Numbered from the stretch's first letter, positions 25,329 through 35,454 are shown. The stretch is DNA of 64,000 nucleotides from Tubulanus polymorphus (GCF_964204645.1 NC_134033.1:2229631-2293630), one strand, 5' to 3'. A program made the numbers and translations. Notes: a model not told the origin generated them from the sequence alone.

Positions 25329-28300
25329 CGATTAATGCTTAAAGGTTTGTGTTGTGCCTTATTCGGGATGGCTGACCACTTACCTCAAAATCAGGGAAGA
25401 ATAGTCGATTTGTTGATATTGCTGATTCCAGTCATGTTTTACGATTTGACTGTGTTAATTGAAATGGATTCTTTTTTGATCTTAAAATAGGGATTGTCTC
25501 TGTTATTTATTTGATTGGTAGATTTCGTTTGATTTTTCGATTGAGTGTCCCTTACAGACCCACCACTTAAGTCCGAAAGTGGTCGTAAATCTTAAGACTG
25601 GTCTCAAGTTGTTAGATCGGCTATAGAACTAAGTTGGTCTTAGACTGGTCTTAAGTCTCAGTCATGACTACGCAACCGACCCCCTGGATGATTTTAAGGG
25701 AATTTGAGGGAATTTGTAAATAATGGGTGGAAGGAGCAGACGTATGGCTGCTAGCTTAATTCGGATTATTCAAACGGATTTTACATTTAAATTCCGGTGA
25801 TATTTTCAGTCCATTTATCATCACAGGCAATTCATGCACTATTAAGATTTAACTTAATTCGCAGAAACCCCGGTCGTTCGAATTAAGTATCATCGATTTC
25901 TTTATAAAACGATACACACGTACTAATTCAGAGCGCTGTGATCCCGGAGAATACGACGCAGTTCAACACGAGCGCGGAAGTGTGGCTCGATTTGGGCGTA
26001 GACAGTAAGACGTTTCGCTGGGGTTGCGACGCCTTCAACCGTTACGGAGAAACACCGCTGAAAATCTTCATCATCAATCTCAAGAAAGGTACTTAAATCA
26101 ACCGTTATTGATTGAGTTTGATATGATTTAGATTCAAGATACGCGTACTCGCTGGCTCCAGTTCCATGGTTGTGTTGGGTTTAATTTGACTCTGGCTCCA
26201 GTTCTACTGTTGTGTGGGTTTAATTTGACTCTGGATCCAGTTCCACAGTTGTGTGAGTTTAATTCGATTCTGAAACCCAGTTCCACAGTTGTGTGGGTTT
26301 AAGTTGACTTTGGCTCCAGCTCTACTGCTATGAGGGTTTAATTTGACTCTGAACCCAGTTCCACAGTTGTGTGGGTTTGACTCGACTCTGAACCCAGTTC
26401 CACAGTTGTGAGGGTTTAATTTGACTCTGAACCCAGTTCCACAGTTGTGTGGGTTTGACTCGACTCTGAACCCAGTTCCACAATTGTGTGGGTTTAATTT
26501 GACTCTGAACCAGTTCCACAGTTGTAGGAGTTTAATTCGACTCTGAACCCAGTGTGAATCTAATTTGACTCTGAACCCAGTTCCACAATTAATGGGTTTA
26601 AGTTGACTTTGGCTCCAGTTCCACAGTTGTGAGGGTTCAATTTGACTCTGAACCCAGTTCCACAGTTATGTGGGTTTAAGTCGACTCTGGATCCAGTTCC
26701 ACCGCAAACCCAGGGAAATTGAAAAAAAAAACTTAATAAGATAAATTGATAAGAATTGTTCTGTTGTTTGTTAGGTGATCGACCAGCAACTCGGAAAGCT
26801 CCGACAACTCGGGATTCTGGCCGCGTGAATACGACTGAAGGGAATGAGATGTGGAACAAGAGCGTGGTCGCGTACTCCGTCGGAGGAGTGATGGCTGCGA
26901 CGTTTATTATATTCGTCGTCGTCGTTATTTCGCGACTATTCTGTCGTCTGCCGCCGAACAAATCGGCGTCTGCTGACATTCAGCAGACGTTGTATCGAAA
27001 TCGGCGCAGAGTCATCGTCAGACAGGTGAGGGGGCGGAGCTAGATCTGTATGGGGGCAGAGCTAAGAGATCTGTATGGGGGCGGAGCTAGATCAGTATGG
27101 GGTCGAGCTAAGATATCTGTATGGGGGCGGAGCTAGATCTGTATGGGGGGTGGGTGGTGTGTAGGTAGGGGTCGATCGGTGGGGACGGGAATCTGCCTAT
27201 GATTCCCCCTATGACATCATCCATTGAACAACTGACTCCGAGTAAGATTCACTGATATCCCTCCATCAATCCCCTATGACTCTATCAAATGGCTATTCCA
27301 TCTAAAGACCCTATTAGTAAAGATGGCTGCCTCCAGAAATCCCCCTATGACTTCGAAAGCTTCAAGGTTCAAATCCAATTCCGAATGTTCAAATTTTCGA
27401 AAAATTTTGAACGGTAGATTCAATAATAAATTGAATATTTCGTTTGTTTTCTTCTTCCAAATCAGGTCTCGTACGAGTCGGTGGATTACGAAGACGACGA
27501 CAGTATCGGCGGCGGCGGCGGAATGAATCGGTCGGAATCGATGATTCCCGTCACCGTGCCCGACGTGTTCTTCGACGACGACGAGCCGGCCGACGAGCGC
27601 AGACGCGTGTTCGAAAACGAGTACGTGCTTCCCGATTCGCCGTACGAGATCGACCGCGCCGAAATCTCGATCGTCAAGCGAATCGGCGCGGGGGCGTTCG
27701 GCGTCGTTAGCAAGGCGTTCTCGTTGACTCACGGAGTCGTCGCCGTCAAACAACTTAAAGGTACGCCTGGCGCGCGAATTTCGAAAAGAAATCGAGAAAT
27801 TCGAACTCGGATTGAAAATTTCCGAGATCCGTTTTATCTGAATTGTTTTGTTTTTGTTTTTTTGTTGTTTGTTTCGTAGATAATGCGAATGAAAGGGATC
27901 TTGTCGAGTTCATCAAAGAGATCGAAATCATGAAACACGTCGGCAGTCACGATCACGTCGTTCAAATGAAAGGATGTGTTACACGCAACGGTAATCGATC
28001 AAACTCCCCTCCTCTCCCTCTCTCCTCCCTGTTAACCTCTTTACCTATCTCTTCTCCCTGTTAACCTCTTTCCCTCTCCCTTTTAACCTCTTTCCCTATC
28101 TTCTCTCCCTGTTAACCTCTTTACCTCTCTCCATCTTTCCCTCTCTCTGCTCCCTGTTAACCTCTTTACCTCTCTCCCTGTTAACCTCTTTCCCTCTCCC
28201 TGTTAACCTCTTTCCCTCTCTCCGCTCCCTGTTAACCTCCCAACCTCTCTCCCTGTTAACCTCTTTCCCTCTCTCCGCTCCCTGTTAACCTCCCAACCTC

Positions 28301-31300
28301 TCTCCCTGTTAACCTCTTTACCTCTCTCCCTGTTTACCTCCTAACCTCTCCCTGTTAATCTCTTTACCTCTCTGATCCCTGTTATCCTCTTTACCTCTCT
28401 CCCTTTTAACCTCTTAACCTCTCTCCTCTCCCTGTTAACCTTTTTACCTCCCTCCCCGTTAACCCCTACCTCTTTTCCTGTTAACCTCTTTTCCTCTCTC
28501 CCTGTTTACCTCCTAACCTCTCCCTGTTAATCTCTTTACCTCCTAACCTCTCCCTGTTAATCTCTTTACCTCTCTGATCCCTGTTAACCTCTTTACCTCT
28601 CTGATCCCTGTTAACCTCTTTACCTCTCTGATCCCTGTTAACCTCTTTACCTCTCTGATCCCTGTTAACCTCTTTACCTCTCCTCTCCCTGTTAACCTCT
28701 ACCTCTCCTCTCCCTGTTAACCTCTTAACCTCTCTCCTCTCCCTGTTAACCTTTTTACCTCTCTCCCCGTTAACCCCTGCCTCTTTTCCTGTTAACCTCT
28801 TTACCTCTCTCCCTGTTAACCTCTTTACCCTTTGAGTGCCGTCGAGTTCGTGAGAAATATATTTGTTGTTTACTCATGATAATTACTTGCCGTGTATGAA
28901 ATGAATTGATTTCAAATATTTAGTCACAGCGCCATCTGGTGTTTTATATATTTAGCGTTGTTGACCTCGTTTTATATTTCAGGTCCGATATTGATCGTCG
29001 TTGAATACGCCTGCCACGGCAATCTCCAAGACTTCCTGATGAAACGTCTATTGAACCAGATGTCGGCTCCGTCGTCGCCCGCGTCCGACGACGTTTTCAT
29101 TTTCCCCGAACGCGAACAAGTAAGAAAAATCGATTAAAAGCGGGATTTCTTATTCACACATGTATGAAATACATAGAACAGGGGCCGGTTGCTCAAAAGT
29201 TGGTTAGAGTTAACCAGTGGATAGTTGATATGGTGACAATTGAAAGTTCATTGTTAGGCTAAAAAAAATTGATACCTTGTTTCTCCGCTCTGCTCAGCTT
29301 AAATGTTGACCCGGCCGGCCGCCTATCTACCCTATACATTACTTTTTTTAAAATCGTGATCAATTTTACCATAACAGACCCGGCCGCTATAGAAATGAAC
29401 TGTTTATAAATTTTATCATATTTTACAAAAATGACCCGGCCGCTGCGGAGAAACGAGGTATCATTTTTGTTTAGCCTTACTATGGTATTAAACGGCCAGT
29501 TATCTTTAACCAACTTTTCAGCAACTGGCCCCAGACTGATAACTTCAGAAATGTGAAAGATGTTACTCTACTTAAAATCGAATACAGGGCCCGGTTTCGC
29601 GGAAAAGTTAAACTCAAATTTTTGGTGTAATCGCCATTGGTTACTTCACATTTTCGATGAGGACTCGAACTTCACCATTTTCAGATCTGACTATAAATAC
29701 CGTATGAGTGTAATTTCTTTCAAATCTAAGCCGCCACAGCGGACATAGTACTCTAGGTGCATGGATTTCGCCTATTCGAAATCAGCTTTTTCCCTCGGTT
29801 AATATGGCTGCCATGGCGGACATCTTGGAATTTTTTTTGTCAGCTTTCTCGCTCTTCTAAGGAAAAACTTGGATTTTAACATATTGTGGTGACATATATG
29901 TGGCGTTGACACTGCTTTCTATTATGAAGAGCTCAATTACTGCCCGAAGAATACTCTCAAAATCTGGATTTTGAATGAATGAAACTATTTTGATATCAAA
30001 TTACTATTTTGATATCAAATTACTTATTAATAATTATCAAGAGTTAACTCCAAGTTGAAATCAGTTCATTTTCAATGAGTAAACTCCGATTCAAAAATCT
30101 GAACTCACAACTGTGGAACTGGGTCCAGTTAGTCGGGTTTGTGAATTATTTTTCTACAATGATTGTAGGTTCGATACGAGCCGGTGTTGGCAGACGGCGA
30201 AACATCAGCAGCAGACGACGACGTTCATATGACGACCTTGGTGACCGACGGAGGCAGATGTGAACGCGTCGTATCAGACGGACAGGTTCCGACGACGTCG
30301 TCGACGGCCGCGGCCACGAGCTCCGCGACGCTGTCGTCGTTTCACTATATACCGATGAACGAAAGCAGCGCCAGCGGTACGGGTTTCGTCCCCACCGAGG
30401 TCGATCAACAGTTCAGTCGTTTTCCGCCCGCGCAACTCACCGACTTCGCGTTGCAGATCGCCGACGGTATGGCGTATTTGCATTCACGACAAGTAAGTTT
30501 TCGCCATCGGAACAAGGTTTGCGCCACTGATCGGTAAAACTTGGCATAGTCTTGAGAAATCTTAGAGAGATTGGGGAAATTTTGGATTTGTTCGAGTCAG
30601 GAAAAAATCTTGAAAAATATTCGAGAAATTTTGGATTTGTTTTTGACCACGCGTTTCTTTATCAGTAATTGATTCAATGAAAAAATTAATGAATTTTGAA
30701 ATTTTAAACCTAGAAATTTCTCTGATTAACTGGGGGGGGGGGGGGGGAATTTGGTGTGTCATCGCATGGAAAAGTTAGTCAGGGAATGTGTAAATTGGGT
30801 GCGCAGCCTTATATCGTAGAGGTCAGAATTCATACAAAAGCCGTGTTAAAGTTTAAGAAATCGTTTTTGAATCGGTCCCGAGGAGCGATCGGTAACCGCT
30901 TACATTATTATTGTACCTTGACGTGCAAAAATGCAATGGTAAAAAATCTAGAAAGATGTCAAAAATCCTGGTATATTTATGGTAAAATATTAACCCTTTC
31001 GATGCTGACTAATTAAAACCCTCTAGTGCGCGAGATGGTTTGAAAATTCCAGCCCAGTGCATCAAAAAACAGGCATCTGCTATAATGCGTCTACACCGTG
31101 GTGCGGTGTATCGTTAGTTACTTATAGCTGTGTTTGACAGGTGCTGCCATCTTTCATTAGTGGTGAAAACATTAACGAATAACATCAATACACCGCAGTG
31201 CGGTGTACTAGCAAAGTCCATCACCGATTCATACACCGCACTGCAGTGTAGACGCACTGAAAGGGTTAAGCGGAAGGCCAATCGTTGGATGTGAAAAAGT

Positions 31301-34035
31301 GTAAAAATTCTATGAAGTTCATCGGTCCTGCAAAGCACTTCAATAGAACACAAGAATGAATTTCTATTTTGTTTGCGTGATTTTATGTTGACAGATTCTA
31401 CACAGAGATTTGGCGGCGAGGAACGTGCTCGTGATGAAAGGTTACCAGTTGAAAATTGCGGATTTCGGCCGATCGAGAGAACTTCGTTATTACGAAACTG
31501 AGACGCAGGTACTTAACTATATAGAACGTAGTCTGAGTCGGATGGTACAGTAGACTCCACTCAAGTCGGATCTTTTGACTTGCGAGTGATATCTGAGTTG
31601 GATGGTACAGTAGACTCCGCTCAAGTCTGATCTTTTGACTTGAGAGTGATATCTGAGTTGGATGGTACAGTAGACTCCACTCAAGACGGATCTTTTGAAT
31701 TGTGAGTGATATCTGAGTTGGATGATACAGTAGACTCCGCTCAAGTCTGATCTTTTGACTTGAGAGCGATATCTGAGTTGGGTGGTACAGTAGACTCCGC
31801 TCAAGTCGGATCTTATGACTAGAGAGTGATATCTGAGTTGGATGATACAGTAGACTCCGCTCAAGTCGGATCTTTTGACTTGAGAGTGATATCTGAGTTG
31901 GATGATACAGTAGACTCCGCTCAAGTCGGATCTTTTGACTTGAGAGTGATATCTGAGTTGGATGATACCGTAGACTCCGCTCATTGCGAGTGATCTATCT
32001 GGGAACTCCTTATTAAAATTAGTTGATTCATTACTCTATCAGGGGTAGATCCAGAGCAGTATCTCGAGGGATTGTATAAGGGCACCCACTATTATGGGGG
32101 AGGGCACTTTCTATATCAAATCACGGCAAAAAGGGGCACTTAATATCAAACTCGTGGTTTTCGGGGGCACTTGCACTTACCAAATCATACCAAACGAGGG
32201 CGCTTTTACGTCAAATCCATGAATTTAGGGGCACAGACGAAACTCGGCGGTATTCCAGAGCCCTCAAAACCACCCCCATGGATCCCCCCACCCCCTGAGG
32301 ATCCCCCTGACAATTCCACGATCGAATCCAGTCATGGATACATTGTTTTTTTTTTACGATGGAGTTTTGCGTTGAATGTTGTAGGAAGTAGTTCCGGTTC
32401 GATGGATGGCGCCTGAAGTACTTACCACGGGAATGCGTTTCTACTCGAGAAAATCTGATATGTAAGTATTGTATTATGGGGCCGCGAGTTGCACAGTCGT
32501 GACTAACACCCAAAAGTAGTCTCGGGACGGATCTTAGGTTGTTAGATTGGCTTAGCCCTTTCAGTGCTGACTAATTAATACCCTATAGTGTTGGAGATAA
32601 TTTGAAAATTCTAAAAAAATTCCACCCTAGTGCGTTGAACAACGGGAATAGCACTATAGTGCGTCTACACTGTTTACTAGACCAGTGTTTATTGTGTAGG
32701 TTTAATTTAGTCTCTTCACCCGCATGGTTCCCACAGTTCAGGGAAATTGGGAAAACTTGGGAATTTAAAAAAGTAATAATTCCCAGTTTGGAAATATTTG
32801 GGAATTTGAGAAATTTTCCTCAAATCAGGGAAATAATTGGGAAATTCATTTACATTGCGTGCAGAGCATTTGCCAAGGGCAATATTATTTTGCGATTTCC
32901 CTTGAAAATCAAATCACCAGTCAAATCAACCAGTCACCAAGTGTTGACTGAAGTATGATGACCGTGTTCATTTTGTTCACAGTTGTGTGAGATTATCTTT
33001 TAGTTTTTTCCATGAATTATTTTCAGTTGGTCGTTCGGAATAGTTCTCTGGGAAATCTTCAGCCACGGTGCTCTGCCATATGCGACTATGGAGAACCCGA
33101 CGGATTTGATAAATATGTTAGATGCAGGGTATCGGTTGTCAGCTCCCGACCAGTGCCCTCTAGAAATGTAAGTATTCAAGAAATGAACTACAAACACCGA
33201 ATATTGGAAATTTTATCAGTGTACTTTATTTATCGGTGTAAATGAATGCCCATAATTCACATTGGTTCAGTACTTCACCTGAGACATTTATGATTGAAAA
33301 TGAACTACAAACATCAGATATTAGACATTTTATCAGCACACTTTCAGAAACTGATCGCCCACACTTCACATGTGTTCAGTGCTTCACCTGAGACATTTTT
33401 AATTGAAAATGAACTACAAACACAAGATATTAGACATTTTATCAGCACACTTTCAGAAACTGATCGTCCACACTTCACATGTGTTCAGTACTTCACCTGA
33501 GACATTTATGATTGAAAATGAACTACAAACATCAGATATTAGACATTTTATCAGCGCACTTTCAGAAACTGATCGCCCACACTTCACATGTGTTCAGTGC
33601 TTCACCTGAGACATTTTTAATTGAAAATGAACTACAAACACCAGATATTAGACATTTTATCAGCTCACTTTCAAAAACTGATCGTCCACACTTCACATGT
33701 GTTCAGAACTTAACACCTCTCAGAATACCTGAGACATTTTTAATTGAATTGAAAATGAACAACCAGACATTACAGTAGACATTTTATCAGAACACTTTCA
33801 AAGACTGATATCTGAAGTTGGTGGGTTCTATAGGCCGCATGCAACGAAAGAAGGCGTTGTTGATGATATTCATACATGAATTTCTATATTCTACAGATCT
33901 GGTTTAATGGCGGAATGTTGGCGTAAGGAGACGCGCAGTCGTCCGCCGATGAAAGACTTGCGCGAACGATTGGAGCAGATAATGAAACGCGTCGAAGCAG
34001 CAGAACGTGTGCCGTTGCACGAAACTCAAGTTTGA
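15175..34035 (+). CDS. Ig-type receptor tyrosine kinase with long kinase insert, complete, 19 exons
   Basis: Single-pass receptor kinase of the FGFR/PDGFR/VEGFR group. Exons: 15175-15322, 17112-17322, 17954-18052, 19017-19132, 19911-20060, 21745-21833, 22799-22903, 23449-23590, 25021-25268, 25932-26088, 26775-27025, 27466-27760, 27880-27990, 28983-29119, 30169-30492, 31395-31508, 32385-32461, 33027-33167, 33897-34035. The sum is 3054 nt, 1017 aa plus TGA, with all phases matching. Signal peptide about 1-22. Cys-rich, Ig-like ectodomain (VRWF and VRWYE strand motifs). Transmembrane segment about 518-541. Kinase: G-loop IGAGAFG (645-651), VAVK Lys about 667, HRDLAARN with Asp about 866, DFG about 884, PVRWMAPE, SDIWSFGIVLWE. 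The insert of about 110 residues (about 730-842) includes YIPM at about 813. The hinge VEYACHGNLQDF and KHVGSHDHVVQMKGC stretches look FGFR-like, but I cannot fix the subfamily. An in-frame ATG at 15064 would add 37 residues; 15175 is preferred because the signal peptide follows directly. Confidence 0.93.
15745..16195. repeat. Minisatellite, about 25-50 bp units, kinase intron 1
   Basis: Degenerate units of 'caggacaaaagaaccctctg' plus 'cctgaacaatagattcccc'. Long open frames on the minus strand here only reflect the repeat. Confidence 0.85.
16676..16961 (-). mobile_element. piggyBac-like MITE, copy 4 (inverted)
   Basis: TTAA-bounded, reads in the opposite direction to copies 1-3, and ends GACACTGAAAGGGTTAA. 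A partial second copy with two palindromes follows at about 16982-17088, just before kinase exon 2. Confidence 0.85.
17586..17805 (+). mobile_element. PIF/Harbinger-like MITE (GGCTAAAC termini), copy 1
   Basis: 220 bp with inverted ends ('ggctaaacaaaaatgatacc' versus 'ggtatcaatttttttt') and flanked by TAA / TTA. The body has 'cggccgggtcatttttg' and 'gcggccggccgggtcaac'. The inverse copy at 29257-29476 shows a clean TTA duplication. Kinase intron 2. Confidence 0.8.
18091..18317 (+). mobile_element. piggyBac-like MITE, copy 5 (internally deleted)
   Basis: TTAACCCTTTCAGTGC to AGTACTGAAACGGTTAA; it lacks about 60 bp near the right end relative to copy 3. Kinase intron 3. Confidence 0.82.
18415..18975. 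repeat. Minisatellite, about 89-bp unit, six copies, kinase intron 3
   Basis: Unit contains 'acagtagactctgtctctta', 'gcggtaaagttgagaccggt' and 'gttggtgtcaaataccgag'. Confidence 0.92.
19195..19865. repeat. Minisatellite, about 41-bp unit, kinase intron 4, split by a MITE
   Basis: Units of 'gtttaatttgactctga' plus 'cccagttccacagttgtgtg'. A MITE at 19539-19703 sits inside the array. The same unit family forms the array at 26150-26705. Confidence 0.9.
19539..19703. mobile_element. MITE with AGGGATCATTCATTTATTAC termini, copy 2
   Basis: Inverted relative to copy 1 at 10003-10152; has G-rich tracts internally and matching ends. It interrupts the 41-bp minisatellite, so it inserted after the array formed. 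Confidence 0.85.
20287..20676. mobile_element. Foldback MITE with about 107-bp inverted arms
   Basis: The left arm 20287-20393 is complementary, with few mismatches, to the right arm 20570-20676. Arms include 'ggctcgtatcagagttgtag', 'aatctgttaatccaatgtat' and 'caagggggctaacgacgctc'. The interior of about 175 bp is unrelated. Solo end-like pieces occur near 14345 and 58545. Kinase intron 5. Confidence 0.9.
20800..20852. repeat. CT-rich microsatellite
   Basis: Run of CTCCCTCTC-type low-complexity sequence in kinase intron 5. Confidence 0.85.
20885..21470. repeat. Minisatellite, about 47-bp unit, about 12 copies, kinase intron 5
   Basis: Unit: 'aatctaacaacttaagacc', 'agtctaagctcattttgg', 'ttctataacc'. 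Similar single units at about 2480-2570 and 25570-25670 suggest that the array grew from a dispersed element. Confidence 0.93.
21950..22785. repeat. Minisatellite, about 52-60 bp unit, about 15 copies, kinase intron 6
   Basis: Unit: 'gggtctattcaatgatgtca', 'tagggggattaaaggagga', 'agccatctagaa'. The array fills the intron up to the acceptor of exon 7. Confidence 0.93.
22925..23362. mobile_element. hAT-like MITE with CAGGGGCGGATCC ends
   Basis: Left end CAGGGGCGGATCCTGG, right end CCTGGATCCGGCCCTG, and a body with two tandem half-copies ('aatcacaagtttgatgttaa'). A shorter inverted copy lies at 32040-32309. No clean 8-bp target duplication was seen, so the hAT label is tentative. Kinase intron 7. 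Confidence 0.65.
23659..23727 (+). mobile_element. piggyBac-like MITE fragment, copy 6
   Basis: Left terminus and first palindrome only, truncated after 'gctagtacac'. Confidence 0.75.
23767..24060 (+). mobile_element. piggyBac-like MITE, copy 7 (full length)
   Basis: CTAACCCTTTCAGTGC at the left (one base off TTAA) and GCACTGAAAGGGTTAA at the right, with all three internal palindromes. Kinase intron 8. Confidence 0.86.
24435..24949. mobile_element. Giant foldback element, arms about 250 bp, loop of a few bases
   Basis: Left arm from 24435 and right arm to 24949 are nearly perfect complements down to a centre near 24692 ('ctaccaactgaagtttggta'). Arms carry 'cattccgggtggcctagctc', 'ttttaatccactttaaactg' and 'tatccaaaaagtcc'. 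Kinase intron 8. If transcribed, it would fold into one long hairpin. Confidence 0.92.
25275..25328. repeat. ATT microsatellite
   Basis: Long ATT run a few bases after the donor of kinase exon 9. Confidence 0.92.
26150..26705. repeat. Minisatellite, about 41-bp unit, about 13 copies, kinase intron 10
   Basis: Units with 'gtttaatttgactctgaacc' and 'cagttccacagttgtgtggg'; same family as 19195-19865. Minus-strand frames through it are repeat artefacts. Confidence 0.92.
27030..27155. repeat. Minisatellite, about 30-bp unit, kinase intron 11
   Basis: Unit 'gggggcggagctagatctg' plus 'tat', about four degenerate copies starting right after the exon 11 donor. Confidence 0.85.
28000..28835. repeat. 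CT-rich minisatellite, about 22-28 bp unit, kinase intron 13
   Basis: Units of 'ccctgttaacctctttacct' with 'ctctct' extensions, more than 25 copies, starting about 10 bp after the exon 13 donor. Confidence 0.92.
29180..29533. mobile_element. MITE (GGGCCGGTTGCTC type) interrupted by a second MITE
   Basis: Left end 'ggggccggttgctcaaaagt', right end 'cttttcagcaactggcccc'. Its interior is cut by the 220-bp element at 29257-29476. Kinase intron 14. Confidence 0.85.
29257..29476 (-). mobile_element. PIF/Harbinger-like MITE, copy 2, nested
   Basis: Reverse complement of the element at 17586-17805, flanked by TTA (29254-29256 and 29477-29479). Uninterrupted host copies read 'cattgttactatgg', confirming a 3-bp TTA target duplication. 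Confidence 0.88.
30043..30128. repeat. Half of a foldback repeat ending 'ctgtggaactgggtccag'
   Basis: Resembles the right part of the element at 46002-46114. Lies in kinase intron 14 just upstream of exon 15. Confidence 0.5.
30730..30748. repeat. Poly-G run
   Basis: Uninterrupted G tract of about 17 bases in kinase intron 15; length may be unreliable in assembly. Confidence 0.9.
30990..31269 (-). mobile_element. piggyBac-like MITE, copy 8 (inverted)
   Basis: TTAACCCTTTCGATGC at the left and GCACTGAAAGGGTTAA at the right, with palindromes in reversed order. Kinase intron 15. Confidence 0.85.
31540..31990. repeat. Minisatellite, 60-bp unit, seven to eight copies, kinase intron 16
   Basis: Unit: 'gatatctgagttggatggta', 'cagtagactccgctcaagtc', 'ggatcttttgacttgagagt'. 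Because the unit is exactly 60 bp, it keeps a frame open on the minus strand that is not a gene. Confidence 0.94.
32040..32309. mobile_element. hAT-like MITE, shorter inverted copy
   Basis: Starts CAGGGGTAGATCC and ends GGATCCCCCTG; body matches 22925-23362 in reverse. Kinase intron 16. Confidence 0.65.
32552..32670 (-). mobile_element. piggyBac-like MITE fragment, copy 9
   Basis: Right-end half only, beginning 'cttagccctttcagtgctga' and running to 'agtgcgtctacactg'. Kinase intron 17. Confidence 0.75.
33170..33790 (+). repeat. 109-bp tandem repeat, five to six copies, kinase intron 18
   Basis: Unit: 'aaaatgaactacaaacacc', 'agatattagacattttatca', 'cacttcacatgtgttcag', 'tgcttcacctgagaca'. Same family as 10727-10930. 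Confidence 0.93.
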
Positions 34036-35379
34036 GACGAATTTTTATCGATGGCTTGAACCGTGGACACGGAGGAGCAGACGGATAATCTGATTTTGCG
34101 TTTCGGGGAGAAGTTGGCTGATGACAATAAGTCGAGCAGAGTAAATTTTGTAATTGTTTTCCGATTTGAAAATTGCGTCCGTTGTTCGAGGTTTTTTGTT
34201 TTGAAGGTTTAAGAGAAATTACGTTGTATGATTACGTTTTGGAACGGCGTCCAAAGAAGTTCGTTTTCGAACCCGTGTTTAACCGATGTTGAAATCGGGA
34301 AACAGGATGACGGATGTTTCGGTTTTTTTTCTCGTTTCTGCGACATTTGGTGATGTTAATCAACTGTTTGTTAATTTCGTAATAGTTTCTCATCGAATCG
34401 CGTCTCTTTTTTTTTTCTTAACGTGAAACGGTTTTTCGACGGTTTTTAAGAAATTACGTTTTTGTGTCATCCTTTCTGGAACGATGACGTCGAAAGTTCG
34501 TTTTTAATCCGATGTTTAAAAACAGGATTACGTCCATTACGGACGGACGCTTCGTTTTCAGAGACGTAAACTGTTCGTATATTTTGTGTTGGTTTTCAAG
34601 CGCGTCCGTTTTTCATATGAAGAAAAGGTTTTTGAAAATCGTTGAATTATGTTGCATAATAATGATGTTATGTTGCATAATAATAATTATGTCGAAAAAA
34701 GCGAACATAATTGTATATTTCGTAACTGTTATTATCGAAGCGTCTGTTTTTTTTGTTTTGTTTTTTTTTTTATGAAAAAGGTTTTTTGAAAATTTTTGAA
34801 TGATGTTGCGTAATTATGTCGAAAAAAGCGAACATAATTGTATATTTCGTAATTGTTATTATTGAAGCGTGTCTGTTTTTTTTAATGTATGAAAAGGCTT
34901 TTTGAAAATTTTAACAAAATTATGTTGTATAATTATAGTTGTATAAGTACGTTTGTGCTATGTCAAAGAAGTGCCGAAGTGAAGTGTATAAGTGTAAATT
35001 TCGTAAACGTTTGCCCGTAAGATAAGTAGGCGCTCGGACTGATTTTTTTTCGAATTGAAAACGGGTTTTTCTCGGGGCGACTTTCGTTGAAAAAAAGTCT
35101 TACGCTTAAAACGGTTGCGTTTGATGAAGGTTTCATCGAAAACGCGATAAAGGTAATTACGAATTATTCGACCGAAACCGAAAATTTGAGTTAAACTTTT
35201 TCGGTAAACTGCGCGCGACGGTGGACCGGGTTATCAGTTCGTTGCGACCGATAGTTCTTTAACTTTTAAGGCGCAGGCGAAATACTTCAGAGACGCGTTT
35301 CCAAAAGATCGCCAGATAATCTCAAATCGACGGCGTTCGGGAGAACGCATTTTACGCTACGCGGTAAAGCAATAATAAA
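34036..35379 (+). other. Probable 3' UTR of the receptor kinase
   Basis: No coding frame of note; a candidate polyadenylation signal AATAAA lies at 35374-35379. Inside, two similar stretches ('gtcgaaaaaagcgaacataa') at about 34689 and 34816 show a local tandem duplication. Confidence 0.45.
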
Positions 35380-35454
35380 GATTTGTTAATTTTATTTTTT
35401 CATTTTCTCTATTTTCCGACTTAACAAACCAAGATGACGATCAAACCAGCTCTG

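Noticed and set aside
27274-27753. 159-codon minus-strand frame opposite kinase exon 12
   Set aside because: It is the antisense shadow of the GC-rich exon encoding the juxtamembrane region and G-loop; it has no motif of its own.
30274-30483. Arg-rich minus-strand frame opposite kinase exon 15
   Set aside because: Antisense shadow of the kinase insert, which codes in phase with its neighbours.
31517-31984. 155-codon minus-strand frame with repeated SGVYCIIQLRYHSQVKRSDL
   Set aside because: Product of a 60-bp minisatellite whose unit length is a multiple of three.
33294-33778. Overlapping plus-strand frames with repeated MNYKHQILDILSAHFQ
   Set aside because: They arise from the 109-bp intronic tandem repeat and lie between two real kinase exons.
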